A stretch of 64,000 nucleotides of DNA from Phyllobacterium calauticae (GTDB taxonomy: Bacteria > Pseudomonadota > Alphaproteobacteria > Rhizobiales > Rhizobiaceae). The DNA is taken from the NCBI RefSeq assembly GCF_019991125.1, contig NZ_JAGENB010000001.1:124001-188000 (forward strand), given 5' to 3'. Numbering within the stretch: position 1 is the stretch's first letter; each line of letters opens with the position of its first letter. Both the position numbers and the translations under genes were made by a program. This document shows, in pieces, positions 43,656 through 52,272 of the stretch. The notes beneath the pieces are model-generated. The model was not told where the DNA came from. It worked only from the letters and a program-made list of their open reading frames with translations, and ran no database searches.

Positions 43656-44777
43656 ATGATCCAGTCGCTCTTCCGCATCATCGCCCTTATCCGCAAGGAA
43701 TTGCTAGCCATGCTAAAGGACCCCAAGAGCCGCATCGTGCTGGTGGTGCCGCCGATCATGCAATGCCTTGTCTTCGGCTATGCCGCGAGCTACGACCTCA
43801 ACAACGTGCCCTACGCCCTTCTCGATCACGATCACAGCGCCGCCTCGATGGCGCTGGCCGCACGGTTCGACGGTTCCGCCACGTTTACCCGCATCGCCAC
43901 TCTGCAGCGGACAGGCGATATCGCCGGTTACATCAACAACAGGCGCGTTCTGCTGGTTCTGGTCATCGATCAGGACTTTGAAAAGAACCTGATGGCCGGA
44001 AGGCCTGCCCAGTTGCAGGTTATCGCCGACGGGCGCAATTCCAATACGGCGGGCACGGCGCAGGGCTATGTCAGCGCCATCGTGACGGATTTCACCCATC
44101 GCTGGCGTGCCGAGAACGGCCAGACCGCCAATACCGGAATCACGGTGACGACACGCGCCTGGTACAATCCGAGCCTGGAGACGCGCTGGAACATGATCCC
44201 GTCACTGATCGGCACCATCACCATGATGATGACGATGATGCTGACCGCCATGTCCGTGGCGCGCGAGCGGGAGGCGGGAACGCTGGACCAGTTGCTGGTC
44301 ACGCCCTTCCGCCCCTCCGAAATCATGGTGGGCAAGGCCCTGCCGTCGATGATGGTGGGCACCACGCAGGCAACGCTCATCCTGCTCGTTGCGCAGCTGT
44401 GGTTCCAGATCCCCTTCGCCGGGTCCTACCTCATTCTTTATATGGGATTGATCCTGTTTCTGGCGGCAGCGGTCGGCATCGGGCTTTTCCTGTCGTCGCT
44501 GGCCGCGAACATGCAGCAGGCGATGATCTTTTCCTTCGTGCTCTTGATGCCGTTCATGCTGCTGTCGGGCCTGACGGCGCCCATCGGCAACATGCCGGAT
44601 ATCCTGCAATATTTCACGCTGATCAATCCGCTGCGCTATGCCATCAGCATCACGCACCAGGTCTATCTGGAAGGTGCAGGGATTCGCCAGCTCCTGCCGG
44701 AAATGCTGGCGCTCATCGGCATTTCGGTGGTGACACTGCCGGTTTCATCCTGGCTGTTCCGTCACCGGCTGGTGTGA
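43656..44777 (+). CDS. ABC-2 type permease (YbhR-like)
   Basis: 373 residues, same topology as the preceding permease: VVPPIMQCLVFGYAASYDLN, a periplasmic domain, MTMMLTAMSVAREREAGTLD, QLLVTPFRPSEIMVGKALPS, and PIGNMPDILQYFTLINPLRY. Eight bases separate it from its partner. Last gene of the exporter operon; no outer-membrane factor is included. Confidence 0.92.
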   Translation: MIQSLFRIIALIRKELLAMLKDPKSRIVLVVPPIMQCLVFGYAASYDLNNVPYALLDHDHSAASMALAARFDGSATFTRIATLQRTGDIAGYINNRRVLLVLVIDQDFEKNLMAGRPAQLQVIADGRNSNTAGTAQGYVSAIVTDFTHRWRAENGQTANTGITVTTRAWYNPSLETRWNMIPSLIGTITMMMTMMLTAMSVAREREAGTLDQLLVTPFRPSEIMVGKALPSMMVGTTQATLILLVAQLWFQIPFAGSYLILYMGLILFLAAAVGIGLFLSSLAANMQQAMIFSFVLLMPFMLLSGLTAPIGNMPDILQYFTLINPLRYAISITHQVYLEGAGIRQLLPEMLALIGISVVTLPVSSWLFRHRLV

Positions 44778-44817
44778 AAATCCTGCACGAACTGCAGAAA
44801 ATGCCAATCGTCCGCGA

Positions 44818-45399
44818 TCAGCCCGGCCAGCAGCGCATGGCGATATCAATGAGCCTGTAGAGCTCTTCCCGCGCGGTTCCGCTCGATGCCTGTACCGCGG
44901 TACCCTGGGATATGGTCATGATAAACCGGGCGATATCTTCCGGATCGCACTCGGTTTTCAGGTCACCCTCGCGTTTCGCCCGGGCAAAACGCCGCGCCAG
45001 CGCCTTCTGGCCCATATTGCGCTTTTCGATGATGGTTTTCTGAATGGCGGCGGCGGCATCGCTGCAGCCCATGGCCGCATTGATTCCCATGCACCCCGAG
45101 GGATTGCAGTCGCAGGTCTGCGCATCGGCAAAGCCGTGCAGAATATCCATAGCGACGGTGCGTGCGTCCGGCTGCTCCAGCGCTTTCCAGAAAAACGCCA
45201 TGTAATTCTGTTCATAGCGCTCGAGCGCCATGCGGAACAATTCTTCCTTGTTGCCGAAAGCGCCGTAAAGGCTTGGCTTGGTTATACCCATGCCGTCCGT
45301 CAGGTCAGTGATGGATGTGCCCTCGTAGCCCTTGCGCCAAAAAAGTTCGAGCGCAGTCTGCAGTGCCTCATCGGCATCAAATTCCCTCGGCCGTCCCAT
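44818..45399 (-). CDS. TetR-family repressor of the RND operon (BepR-like)
   Basis: The start at ATG 45399 (MGRPREFDADEALQTALELF) has GGGAG eight bases upstream. 193 residues: helix-turn-helix WRKGYEGTSITDLTDGMGIT, KPSLYGAFGNKEELFRMAL; the C-terminal ligand domain has an unusual Cys cluster (AQTCDCNPSGCMGINAAMGC) that could sense thiol-reactive compounds or metals. Divergent from the adaptor gene, with palindromic operators between them. Confidence 0.88.
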   Translation of the reverse strand: MGRPREFDADEALQTALELFWRKGYEGTSITDLTDGMGITKPSLYGAFGNKEELFRMALERYEQNYMAFFWKALEQPDARTVAMDILHGFADAQTCDCNPSGCMGINAAMGCSDAAAAIQKTIIEKRNMGQKALARRFARAKREGDLKTECDPEDIARFIMTISQGTAVQASSGTAREELYRLIDIAMRCWPG

Positions 45400-45422
45400 G
45401 GACAAGACTCCCTAGAAGAAAT

Positions 45423-45436
45423 ATACCGCTCGGTAT
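45423..45436. promoter_or_regulatory. TetR operator 1
   Basis: ATACCG-CT-CGGTAT, perfect 6-bp arms (TATACCGCTCGGTATA with flanks), 23 bp upstream of the repressor start. Confidence 0.85.
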
Positions 45437-45445
45437 AAAATCCAA

Positions 45446-45474
45446 TTGACAGCCACCGTACCGCAGCCTTATAT
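45446..45474 (+). promoter_or_regulatory. Promoter of the RND operon
   Basis: TTGACA at 45446-45451 and TTATAT at 45469-45474 with a 17-bp spacer, flanked by the two palindromes. The predicted start falls at or just before operator 2. Confidence 0.6.
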
Positions 45475-45482
45475 CTCGTTTT

Positions 45483-45496
45483 ATACCGATCGGTAT
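45483..45496. promoter_or_regulatory. TetR operator 2
   Basis: ATACCGATCGGTAT, a perfect palindrome with the same arms as operator 1, centred 60 bp from it (about six helical turns), which would favour looping or cooperative binding. Confidence 0.85.
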
Positions 45497-45567
45497 CGAT
45501 CGTCAACGATCCAATTTCGTTTAGCCACTCCCAATGGCGATACAACTTTCAAAGCAGGATGACCACG

Positions 45568-46788
45568 ATGTCAATCAGCACTTACAAAAGATCACTCTAT
45601 GTCGGCGGCTTTATTGTGGCGCTGGCAGCCGTGGGTTCGACCCAACTGTTCGATCTTGGCAAGAGCCATGCCGAAACCAGCAAGCAGGCCGCGCCCGTGG
45701 CGACGCCCGTTTCCGTCGCTGTCGTCCAGCCAAAACTCATCACCCGGTGGAGCGAGTTCTCCGGCCGTCTCGAAGCCATCGACCATGTCGACCTTCGTTC
45801 GCGCGTCGCCGGGGCCATCCAGTCCATCGCCTTCAAGGAAGGTGCACTGGTCAAGCAGGGCGACCTCCTCGTCAAGATCGATCCGGCTCCCTATGAAGCC
45901 GAGGTCGCGCGGGCAAAGGCCGCCGTCAGCGCCGCAGAATCGAAACTGTCCCTCGCCAAGAACGAATTGGAACGCGGCAAGCGCCTGATCGATTCGCGCA
46001 CCGTGTCCCAGAGCGACTATGACCAGCGCATCAATGTGCAGAGCGGCGCACAGGCCGATCTCGAAGCGGCACAGGCCGGGCTCAAGACCGCCATGCTCAA
46101 CCTCGATTACACGGAAATCCGTGCGCCCATCAGCGGCCGCGTCGGCCGCATCGAAATCACCGCCGGCAATCTGATCGCCTCCGGTCCCAGCTCGCCGCTG
46201 CTGACCACCATCGTCTCGATCAGCCCGATCTATGCCAGCTTCGAGGCCAATGAAAACACTGTTGCCCAGGCCCTCGCCGACCTGCCGCAGGGTCTCAACA
46301 GCCGCGATTTCTCCGACCGCATCCCCGTCGTGATGGACGTTTACGGCCAGAGCGACGTGAAGGGCAAGCTGCAGCTGATCAACAACAGCGTCGATGTCGC
46401 CAGCGGCACGGTCAAGGTACGGGCGGTGTTTGACAATGCGGACGGCAAGTTCATGCCGGGCCAGTTTGCCAAGCTGCGCATGGGCACGGCCAACGAAAAG
46501 CAGGAACTGCTTGTCGATGAAAAGGCTGTCGGCACCGACCAGAGCAAGAAGTTCGTCATGGTGGTCAACGACAAGAACATCGTGGAATACCGCGAGATTT
46601 CGCTCGGGGCACCGGCGGAAGGCCTGCGCATCGTCACCAGCGGCTTGCAGCCGGACGAAAAGATCGTCGTCAACGGCCTGCAGCGCATTCGTCCCGGTTC
46701 ACTCGTCGCTCCTGAAATGGTCGCCATGGGCGCTGCAGCACACAATTTGCAGGCCTTGGCCACCGATCCAGCCAAGACACAACAGTAA
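45568..46788 (+). CDS. RND efflux periplasmic adaptor (BepD/AcrA-like)
   Basis: Membrane-fusion protein of a tripartite drug pump. The start at ATG 45568 (MSISTYKRSLYVGGFIVALA) has AGGA eight bases upstream; an ATG three codons earlier is possible. 406 residues: signal/anchor segment, RWSEFSGRLEAIDHVDLRSR (lipoyl half), alpha-hairpin (about 100-165), LDYTEIRAPISGRVGRIEIT (second lipoyl half), beta-barrel and membrane-proximal domain ending with TSGLQPDEKIVVNGLQRIRP. Upstream of the pump gene by 38 bp. Confidence 0.92.
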   Translation: MSISTYKRSLYVGGFIVALAAVGSTQLFDLGKSHAETSKQAAPVATPVSVAVVQPKLITRWSEFSGRLEAIDHVDLRSRVAGAIQSIAFKEGALVKQGDLLVKIDPAPYEAEVARAKAAVSAAESKLSLAKNELERGKRLIDSRTVSQSDYDQRINVQSGAQADLEAAQAGLKTAMLNLDYTEIRAPISGRVGRIEITAGNLIASGPSSPLLTTIVSISPIYASFEANENTVAQALADLPQGLNSRDFSDRIPVVMDVYGQSDVKGKLQLINNSVDVASGTVKVRAVFDNADGKFMPGQFAKLRMGTANEKQELLVDEKAVGTDQSKKFVMVVNDKNIVEYREISLGAPAEGLRIVTSGLQPDEKIVVNGLQRIRPGSLVAPEMVAMGAAAHNLQALATDPAKTQQ

Positions 46789-46826
46789 TCGCAGCAAAGC
46801 CCCGCAACGGGCAGGCGGATAGTGAT

Positions 46827-49800
46827 ATGAATATCTCCAATTTCTTCATCGACCGCCCGGTCTTCGCGGGCGTTCTGTCTTTCGTGATTTTCCTTGGCGG
46901 CCTGATCGCCCTGACGGCCATGCCGGTTTCGGAATATCCGGATGTCGTGCCGCCATCCATCGTGGTGCGCGCGCAATATCCGGGTGCCAACCCGAAGGTC
47001 ATTGCCGAAACTGTGGCAACGCCGATCGAGGAACAGATCAACGGCGTCGAAGGCATGCTCTACATGGGCAGCCAGGCAACCACCGACGGCCAGATGACCC
47101 TGACCGTGACCTTTGCCATCGGCACCGACCCCGACAAGGCGCAGCAGCTGGTGCAGAACCGTGTGTCGCAGGCGGAACCCCGCCTGCCGGAAGAGGTGCG
47201 CAGCCTCGGCATCACCACGGTGAAGAGCTCGCCGGACCTGATGCTGGTGGTCAATCTCATTTCGCCCAACAACCGCTATGACATCACCTATCTGCGCAAC
47301 TACGCACTCATCAACATCAAGGACCGGCTCGCCCGCATCAACGGTGTCGGCGACGTGCAGTTGTTCGGCTCGGGCGATTATTCCATGCGCGTGTGGCTCG
47401 ATCCGCAGAAGACGGCGGAGCTCGGCCTGTCGGCGACGGATGTCCTCAATGAAATCCGCGCGCAGAACGTCCAGGCCGCCGCCGGCGTCATCGGCGCCTC
47501 GCCCAGCCCCAACGGCGTTGACCTGCAATTGTCGGTGAACGCGCAGGGCCGCCTGCAGACCGAGGAAGAATTCGGCCAGATCATCGTCAAGACCGCCGCC
47601 AACGGCGCGATCACGCATCTGCGCGATATCGCCCGTATCGAGCTTGGTGCAGCCCAGTATTCGCTCCGCTCGCTGCTCGACAACAAGCCGGCCGTCGCCA
47701 TCCCCGTTTTCCAGGCACCGGGCTCCAACGCCATCCAGATCGCCGATCAGGTGCGTGCCGTCATGGACGAGATGAAGCTGACCATGCCGGAAGGCGTCAG
47801 CTACGAGATCGTTTATGATACGACGCAGTTCGTCCGCGCCTCCATCGAGGCTGTCGTGCACACGCTGCTGGAAGCCGTGGTGCTCGTCGTTCTCGTGGTC
47901 ATTCTGTTCCTGCAGACATGGCGCGCCTCGATCATCCCGCTGATTGCGGTTCCGATCTCGATCATCGGTACGTTCGCCGTCATGCACCTCTTCGGCTTCT
48001 CGGTGAATGCGCTGAGCCTGTTCGGCCTCGTGCTCGCCATCGGCATCGTGGTGGACGACGCGATCGTGGTGGTGGAAAACGTCGAACGCAACATCGAAAA
48101 CGGTCTGGCGCCACGCGCGGCAACCGTTCAGGCGATGCGCGAAGTGTCGGGTCCGATCATCGCCATTGCGCTGGTGCTGGTGGCGGTTTTCGTACCGCTT
48201 GCCTTCATCAGCGGCCTGACCGGGCAGTTCTACCGCCAGTTCGCGCTGACCATTGCCATCTCGACCGTCATCTCCGCTTTCAACTCGCTGACCCTGTCCC
48301 CGGCCCTCGCCGCCCTGCTTCTGAAAGGCCATGACGAGCCGAAGGATGCGTTGACGCGGTTCATGGACAAGACGCTGGGCTGGCTGTTCCGCGGCTTCAA
48401 TACCGTGTTCACACGCGGCGCCAACGGCTACAGCCGGGGCGTCACCGCCGTCATTTCGCGCAAGACCGTGATGATGGGCATCTATATCCTGCTGATCGGT
48501 GCGACAGCCTTCATGTTCAAGAGTGTTCCCGGCGGGTTCGTGCCGCCGCAGGACAAGCAGTATCTCGTCGGCTTCACCCAGCTGCCGGATGGTGCAACGC
48601 TTGACCGCACGGAGGCCGTCGTTCGCCGCATCGGTGACATCGCCCTGAAGATTCCGGGCGTGCAGAGCACCATTGCGTTCCCCGGCCTGTCGATCAACGG
48701 TTTCACCAACAGCTCCAATGCCGGTATCGTCTTCGTCTCGCTCAAGCCATTCGAGGAGCGCAAGACGCCTGACTTAAGTGCCGGAGCGATTGCCAAGGCG
48801 CTGAACATGCAGTTGTTCGGCATCAAGGAATCGTTCAGCGCCGTCTTCCCGCCGCCGCCCGTGCAGGGCCTCGGCGCCATCGGCGGCTTCAAGTTCCAGA
48901 TCGAGGACCGCAACGGCCTGGGCTATCAGGCACTGGACGATGCCACCAAGGCGTTCCTTGCCAAGGCTGCCGCCGCTCCGGAACTCATCGGCCTGTTCTC
49001 CAGCTATCAGATCAACGTTCCGCAGCTTTACGCCGATGTGGACCGTGCCAAGGCACGCCAGCTCAACGTCTCGCTGCCGGAAATCTTCAACACGCTGCAG
49101 ATCTATCTCGGCTCCGTCTACGTCAACGACTTCAACAAGTTCGGGCGCACCTATTCGGTCCGCATGCAGGCCGATTCCGGCTTCCGGGCGAAGGCTGAAG
49201 ACATTGGCGACCTGAAGGTCCGCTCGGGTTCGGGTGAAATGATCCCGCTGTCGGCCCTGCTCAAGGTGCAGTCGAGTGCCGGACCCGACCGCGCCATGCG
49301 TTACAACGGCTTCCTCGCGGCCGATGTGAACGGCAACGCGGCGCCGGGCTTCTCTTCCGGACAGGCGCGTGCTGCCGTCGAACGCATCGCCGCCGAGACC
49401 TTCCCGGCCGGCATCGGCTATGAATGGACGGAGCTTACCTATCAGGAGATCATCGCCGGCAATTCCGCCTACCTGATCTTCCCGCTGTCGATCCTGCTGG
49501 TGTTCCTGGTGCTGTCGGCCCAGTACGAAAGCCTGTCCCTGCCGCTGTCGATCATCATGATCGTTCCGCTCGGTTTGCTCGCCGCCCTCTTCGGCGTCTG
49601 GCTGACCGCCGGTGACAACAACGTCTTCACGCAGATCGGGCTGATCGTGCTGGTGGGTCTCTCCGCCAAGAATGCCATCCTGATCGTGGAGTTTGCGCGG
49701 GAACTGGAGTTCGCCGGATCAACGCCGTTCAAGGCGGTAATCGAAGCCAGCCGCCTGCGGCTGCGCCCGATCCTGATGACCTCGCTTGCCTTCATCATGG

Positions 49801-50048
49801 GCGTGGTTCCGCTCGTCACCTCGACGGGCGCCGGTTCGGAAATGCGCAGCGCCATGGGCGTGGCCGTGTTCTCCGGCATGATCGGCGTGACGCTGTTCGG
49901 CCTGTTCATGACACCGGTCTTCTACGTGCTCGTTCGCGCCATGACCGGCAACCGGCCGCTCAAGCATGCGAGTCAGGGAAGCCACTTCGACGGCGAATCA
50001 AGCCACAATTCGGCCACGGTTCATCCCGCCCCGGCTCCGGCCGAGTAA
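46827..50048 (+). CDS. RND multidrug efflux pump (BepE/AcrB-like, HAE1 family)
   Basis: Proton-driven inner-membrane pump, 1073 residues with 12 membrane helices. MNISNFFIDRPVFAGVLSFV start; the porter region YPGANPKVIAETVATPIEEQ and MTLTVTFAIGTDPDKAQQLV; TM4 relay GIVVDDAIVVVENVERNIEN with the two Asp residues; a repeat-half counterpart LSAKNAILIVEFARELE in TM10; and GSEMRSAMGVAVFSGMIGVT near the end. Second gene of the adaptor-pump operon. The outer-membrane TolC partner is encoded elsewhere. Confidence 0.94.
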   Translation: MNISNFFIDRPVFAGVLSFVIFLGGLIALTAMPVSEYPDVVPPSIVVRAQYPGANPKVIAETVATPIEEQINGVEGMLYMGSQATTDGQMTLTVTFAIGTDPDKAQQLVQNRVSQAEPRLPEEVRSLGITTVKSSPDLMLVVNLISPNNRYDITYLRNYALINIKDRLARINGVGDVQLFGSGDYSMRVWLDPQKTAELGLSATDVLNEIRAQNVQAAAGVIGASPSPNGVDLQLSVNAQGRLQTEEEFGQIIVKTAANGAITHLRDIARIELGAAQYSLRSLLDNKPAVAIPVFQAPGSNAIQIADQVRAVMDEMKLTMPEGVSYEIVYDTTQFVRASIEAVVHTLLEAVVLVVLVVILFLQTWRASIIPLIAVPISIIGTFAVMHLFGFSVNALSLFGLVLAIGIVVDDAIVVVENVERNIENGLAPRAATVQAMREVSGPIIAIALVLVAVFVPLAFISGLTGQFYRQFALTIAISTVISAFNSLTLSPALAALLLKGHDEPKDALTRFMDKTLGWLFRGFNTVFTRGANGYSRGVTAVISRKTVMMGIYILLIGATAFMFKSVPGGFVPPQDKQYLVGFTQLPDGATLDRTEAVVRRIGDIALKIPGVQSTIAFPGLSINGFTNSSNAGIVFVSLKPFEERKTPDLSAGAIAKALNMQLFGIKESFSAVFPPPPVQGLGAIGGFKFQIEDRNGLGYQALDDATKAFLAKAAAAPELIGLFSSYQINVPQLYADVDRAKARQLNVSLPEIFNTLQIYLGSVYVNDFNKFGRTYSVRMQADSGFRAKAEDIGDLKVRSGSGEMIPLSALLKVQSSAGPDRAMRYNGFLAADVNGNAAPGFSSGQARAAVERIAAETFPAGIGYEWTELTYQEIIAGNSAYLIFPLSILLVFLVLSAQYESLSLPLSIIMIVPLGLLAALFGVWLTAGDNNVFTQIGLIVLVGLSAKNAILIVEFARELEFAGSTPFKAVIEASRLRLRPILMTSLAFIMGVVPLVTSTGAGSEMRSAMGVAVFSGMIGVTLFGLFMTPVFYVLVRAMTGNRPLKHASQGSHFDGESSHNSATVHPAPAPAE

Positions 50049-50093
50049 AAAAACACGCGCGGTGCGCAGGTTTTTCCGCCTGTGCACCGCGCG
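50047..50093 (-). terminator. Hairpin after the RND gene, T-run on the minus strand
   Basis: CGCGCGGTGCGCAGG (50056-50070), loop TTTTTCCG, CCTGTGCACCGCGCG (50079-50093), one mismatch. The seven A's at 50047-50053 give a T-run only on the minus strand; on the plus strand AATCAAG follows. It may still act on the RND mRNA 3' end as a stabilising hairpin. Confidence 0.55.
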
Positions 50094-50309
50094 AATCAAG
50101 TCACTGAAACCACATTGTTTTCTTCGGCATTGACAGGCAAAAGGCCCACCGGACGGGCCGTTCACAAAGACGTTTGGGGCCTGAACGTGCTTTTTGGGGT
50201 GACAAAAAGTTTCAAGCTGTTACAGTTGCGTGACCAAGCCGACTATCGGCACTGACGAGCATGACCGGGTTTCGCGTTCCGCGGAGGTCGTTTAAATCAG
50301 GAGCAGACT

Positions 50310-50435
50310 TTGACAAGCGTTGCACCAGCCAATGACAACAGAAAGATCAGCGACGGATTCTTCCCTCTGGTCTTGTTCCTTGTGGTCACAGAAATCGCGG
50401 CAACCGTGCTGCTGACTTTGCCAAATTGGTATTGA
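50310..50435 (+). CDS. Candidate 41-residue membrane protein (TTG start)
   Basis: TTG at 50310 with AGGAG six bases upstream (TCAGGAGCAGACTTTG). Reads MTSVAPANDNRKISDGFFPL then VLFLVVTEIAATVLLTLPNW and Y: a polar 15-residue head and one hydrophobic helix of about 22 residues. Its TGA overlaps the possible TTG start of the next micro-ORF. No family recognised. The strong ribosome-binding site and helix argue for a real gene. Confidence 0.5.
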   Translation: MTSVAPANDNRKISDGFFPLVLFLVVTEIAATVLLTLPNWY

Positions 50436-50527
50436 AACCCAAACCGGCGGAAGCCAGCATGTCGATCCTGCCCCTGCTGGCAGGAATGATCATTATCGTG
50501 ATGCTTGCCGGCGTCCTCATCGTCTGA
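50432..50527 (+). CDS. Candidate 31-residue (or 22-residue) membrane peptide
   Basis: TTG at 50432 overlaps the stop of the preceding ORF (TTGA). It reads MKPKPAEASMSILPLLAGMI and then IIVMLAGVLIV; an internal ATG at 50459, preceded by GGCGGAAG, would give only the 22-residue hydrophobic part. One helix with a basic head. Size and overlap suggest coupled expression of two tiny membrane subunits. Confidence 0.42.
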   Translation: MKPKPAEASMSILPLLAGMIIIVMLAGVLIV

Positions 50528-50684
50528 CCGGACTTTACTTTCCAGGACATTTTTGCCTCTCCGGCAATTCCTCCATCCAATCGATCAATTGGGATAACAC
50601 GAGCGGATGCTCTGTGATAATCTCGGCCTGTTGAACTGATTTGGTCGCCGTCTCGCGCAGGAGAACGGCGGCATGGAGAGCCCA

Positions 50685-50942
50685 ATGAAACGTGCAACCT
50701 GTTCGGTGTTGCTTCTCATTCTGTTCGTTGCCGGATGCCAGACCATCACCCCGGAGGAACGGCGCGCCATCGATGGCCGGACCTGTTCGTCCTACGGTTT
50801 CAAGCGGGGCACCGACGCCTTTGCCCGCTGCCTGCTCGACCTTGAACTGGACCGCCGTGCTACAAGCCGGGCTCAATTCGATGACATGCGATTCAATTCT
50901 CCGCCCCTGATTATCTATGGGGGCCGCCATTACCGCTGGTAA
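50685..50942 (+). CDS. Small predicted lipoprotein (85 aa)
   Basis: The start at ATG 50685 has GGAG seven bases upstream. Lipoprotein signal MKRATCSVLLLILFVAGCQT with lipobox VAGC and Gln at +2 (outer-membrane type by the enterobacterial rule). The mature part has two Cys (GRTCSSYGF, FARCLLDLEL) and a C-terminal PPLIIYGGRHYRW. Similar Cys-pair small lipoproteins occur in Rhizobiales; function unknown. Confidence 0.7.
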   Translation: MKRATCSVLLLILFVAGCQTITPEERRAIDGRTCSSYGFKRGTDAFARCLLDLELDRRATSRAQFDDMRFNSPPLIIYGGRHYRW

Positions 50943-51054
50943 GTTATAAACAGGGGACAGCGCTGTCCCTTGACGGGTTTTGAAACTTCACGAAAAGGTC
51001 GTGAACTCTTTTGGCACCCGTCAAAACACAGACGAATCAAGAAGGATAATATTG

Positions 51055-51354
51055 ATGCGAAGCCTGTTTTTTGCCGTAGCGGTGGCTGCGGGACTTTTTG
51101 CTGCTGAAAGCCAGGCGCAAGGTATGCCGAATGCCGCTGCCCCCAGTGTCAATGCTCCCGGTGCCAATGCGCAAGCCACACGCGTTCGCCCTGAACAGGA
51201 TGCCATGTCCGCGCGCGTCCGGAAGAACCGGCCGGCCAAACGGACCTATGCGCGCGAAGAAAGCCGGCGGCAGCTGACCGCGGAATATAATCGCCGCGCC
51301 CGGGTTTTCGGCCGGGCCAGCGCCGACCGCTGGCTGGCGACCCAGCGCCCCTGA
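51055..51354 (+). CDS. Exported hypothetical protein (99 aa)
   Basis: The start at ATG 51055 (AAGGA eight bases upstream) gives the signal peptide MRSLFFAVAVAAGLFAAESQ to AQ, an Ala/Asn/Pro spacer (NAAAPSVNAPGANAQ) and a basic C-terminal half (RVRKNRPAKRTYAREESRRQ, NRRARVFGRASADRWLATQR). Probably periplasmic. No family recognised. Confidence 0.65.
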   Translation: MRSLFFAVAVAAGLFAAESQAQGMPNAAAPSVNAPGANAQATRVRPEQDAMSARVRKNRPAKRTYAREESRRQLTAEYNRRARVFGRASADRWLATQRP

Positions 51355-51517
51355 CCTATCCCTGCCATTGCCTCCCGTACATCTGCCGGTGACCCGTCGG
51401 CGGATTTTTTGCTGTTGCGGGCCCGTCTTGACAAAGACCGTTGGTTCGCACGACTATTGCCGGGCTGCGTAGGGCGCATCGACGTGCGGTCGAAAGGGCA
51501 ATGCCCGCCTGCGTCAA

Positions 51518-52183
51518 ATGACAACAGATGCGCCAATGCCGAACCTCGAAAACCTCAGGAAGCAAGCCAAGCAGTATCTGCGCTGGCATCGTGAACGGTA
51601 CCATCCCGTTGCCGCCGAAATCCGGGCCGCCCTGCCGCGGTTCCGGCATCTCGATGACAAGGACGTGCTGGATGCGCCGTTCAGGCTCAGCGATGCGCAG
51701 GAACTTGTGGCACGCCAGCGCGGTTTCGAGGGGTGGCAGGCGCTCCTATCAGGAGCCCCGACCATGAGCACCCCCATCCATCAACCCGCGCCGCGCGCCG
51801 TCCTCAGTTCCATTGCTGCCCAGCTTTTCGTCGCCGATATCCAGCGATCATGCGACTTCTACACCGGCAAACTCGGCTTTGCCGTTGATTTCCTCTATGG
51901 AGAGCCGCCCTTCTACGGACAACTCATCCGCGACCGGGCCAAGCTTGCCTTGCGGCTGGTCTGCGAGCCTGTCTTTGCCGGCGATATCCGCAGCCGGGAG
52001 CATCTGCTTTCCGCCGCCATCGCCGTCGACAGTGCGGCTGAGATCAAGCAGCTTTTCCTCGACTTCCAGGCGGCGGGTGTGTCCCTTCACCAGACGCTGA
52101 AGAAGGAGCCGTGGGGGGCGAGAAACTTCATCGTGCTCGATCCGGACGGCAATCTCATTCTGTTTGCCGGCCCGGCTGACTGA
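51518..52183 (+). CDS. VOC-family protein with N-terminal helical domain
   Basis: 221 residues in two parts. Residues about 9-80: a helical domain (LENLRKQAKQYLRWHRERYH, LSDAQELVARQRGFEGWQAL) that in other bacteria precedes ankyrin or enzyme domains. Residues about 95-220: a glyoxalase/bleomycin-resistance (VOC) domain (AAQLFVADIQRSCDFYTGKL, LGFAVDFLYGEPPFYGQLIR, PWGARNFIVLDPDGNLILFA). Might be a detoxifying or drug-binding protein; substrate unknown. No clear ribosome-binding site. Confidence 0.78.
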   Translation: MTTDAPMPNLENLRKQAKQYLRWHRERYHPVAAEIRAALPRFRHLDDKDVLDAPFRLSDAQELVARQRGFEGWQALLSGAPTMSTPIHQPAPRAVLSSIAAQLFVADIQRSCDFYTGKLGFAVDFLYGEPPFYGQLIRDRAKLALRLVCEPVFAGDIRSREHLLSAAIAVDSAAEIKQLFLDFQAAGVSLHQTLKKEPWGARNFIVLDPDGNLILFAGPAD

Positions 52184-52272
52184 GCGGCCGGATTGCGCGC
52201 CCCGGACATCCTGGCAATTTTCACGGCTTGTTGTCTTGTCACTGCCGGATTCCTGTGGATGTAAGGAGCCAT

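Larger units (their letters stand above)
50049..50684. other. Region of about 640 bp between the RND pump and a lipoprotein gene
   Basis: Holds a 15-bp hairpin at its left end, an imperfect promoter-like stretch around 50125-50300, the two overlapping micro-ORFs (50310-50527), and about 150 bp before the lipoprotein with nothing else visible. Minus-strand frames here have no ribosome-binding sites. Confidence 0.5.
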
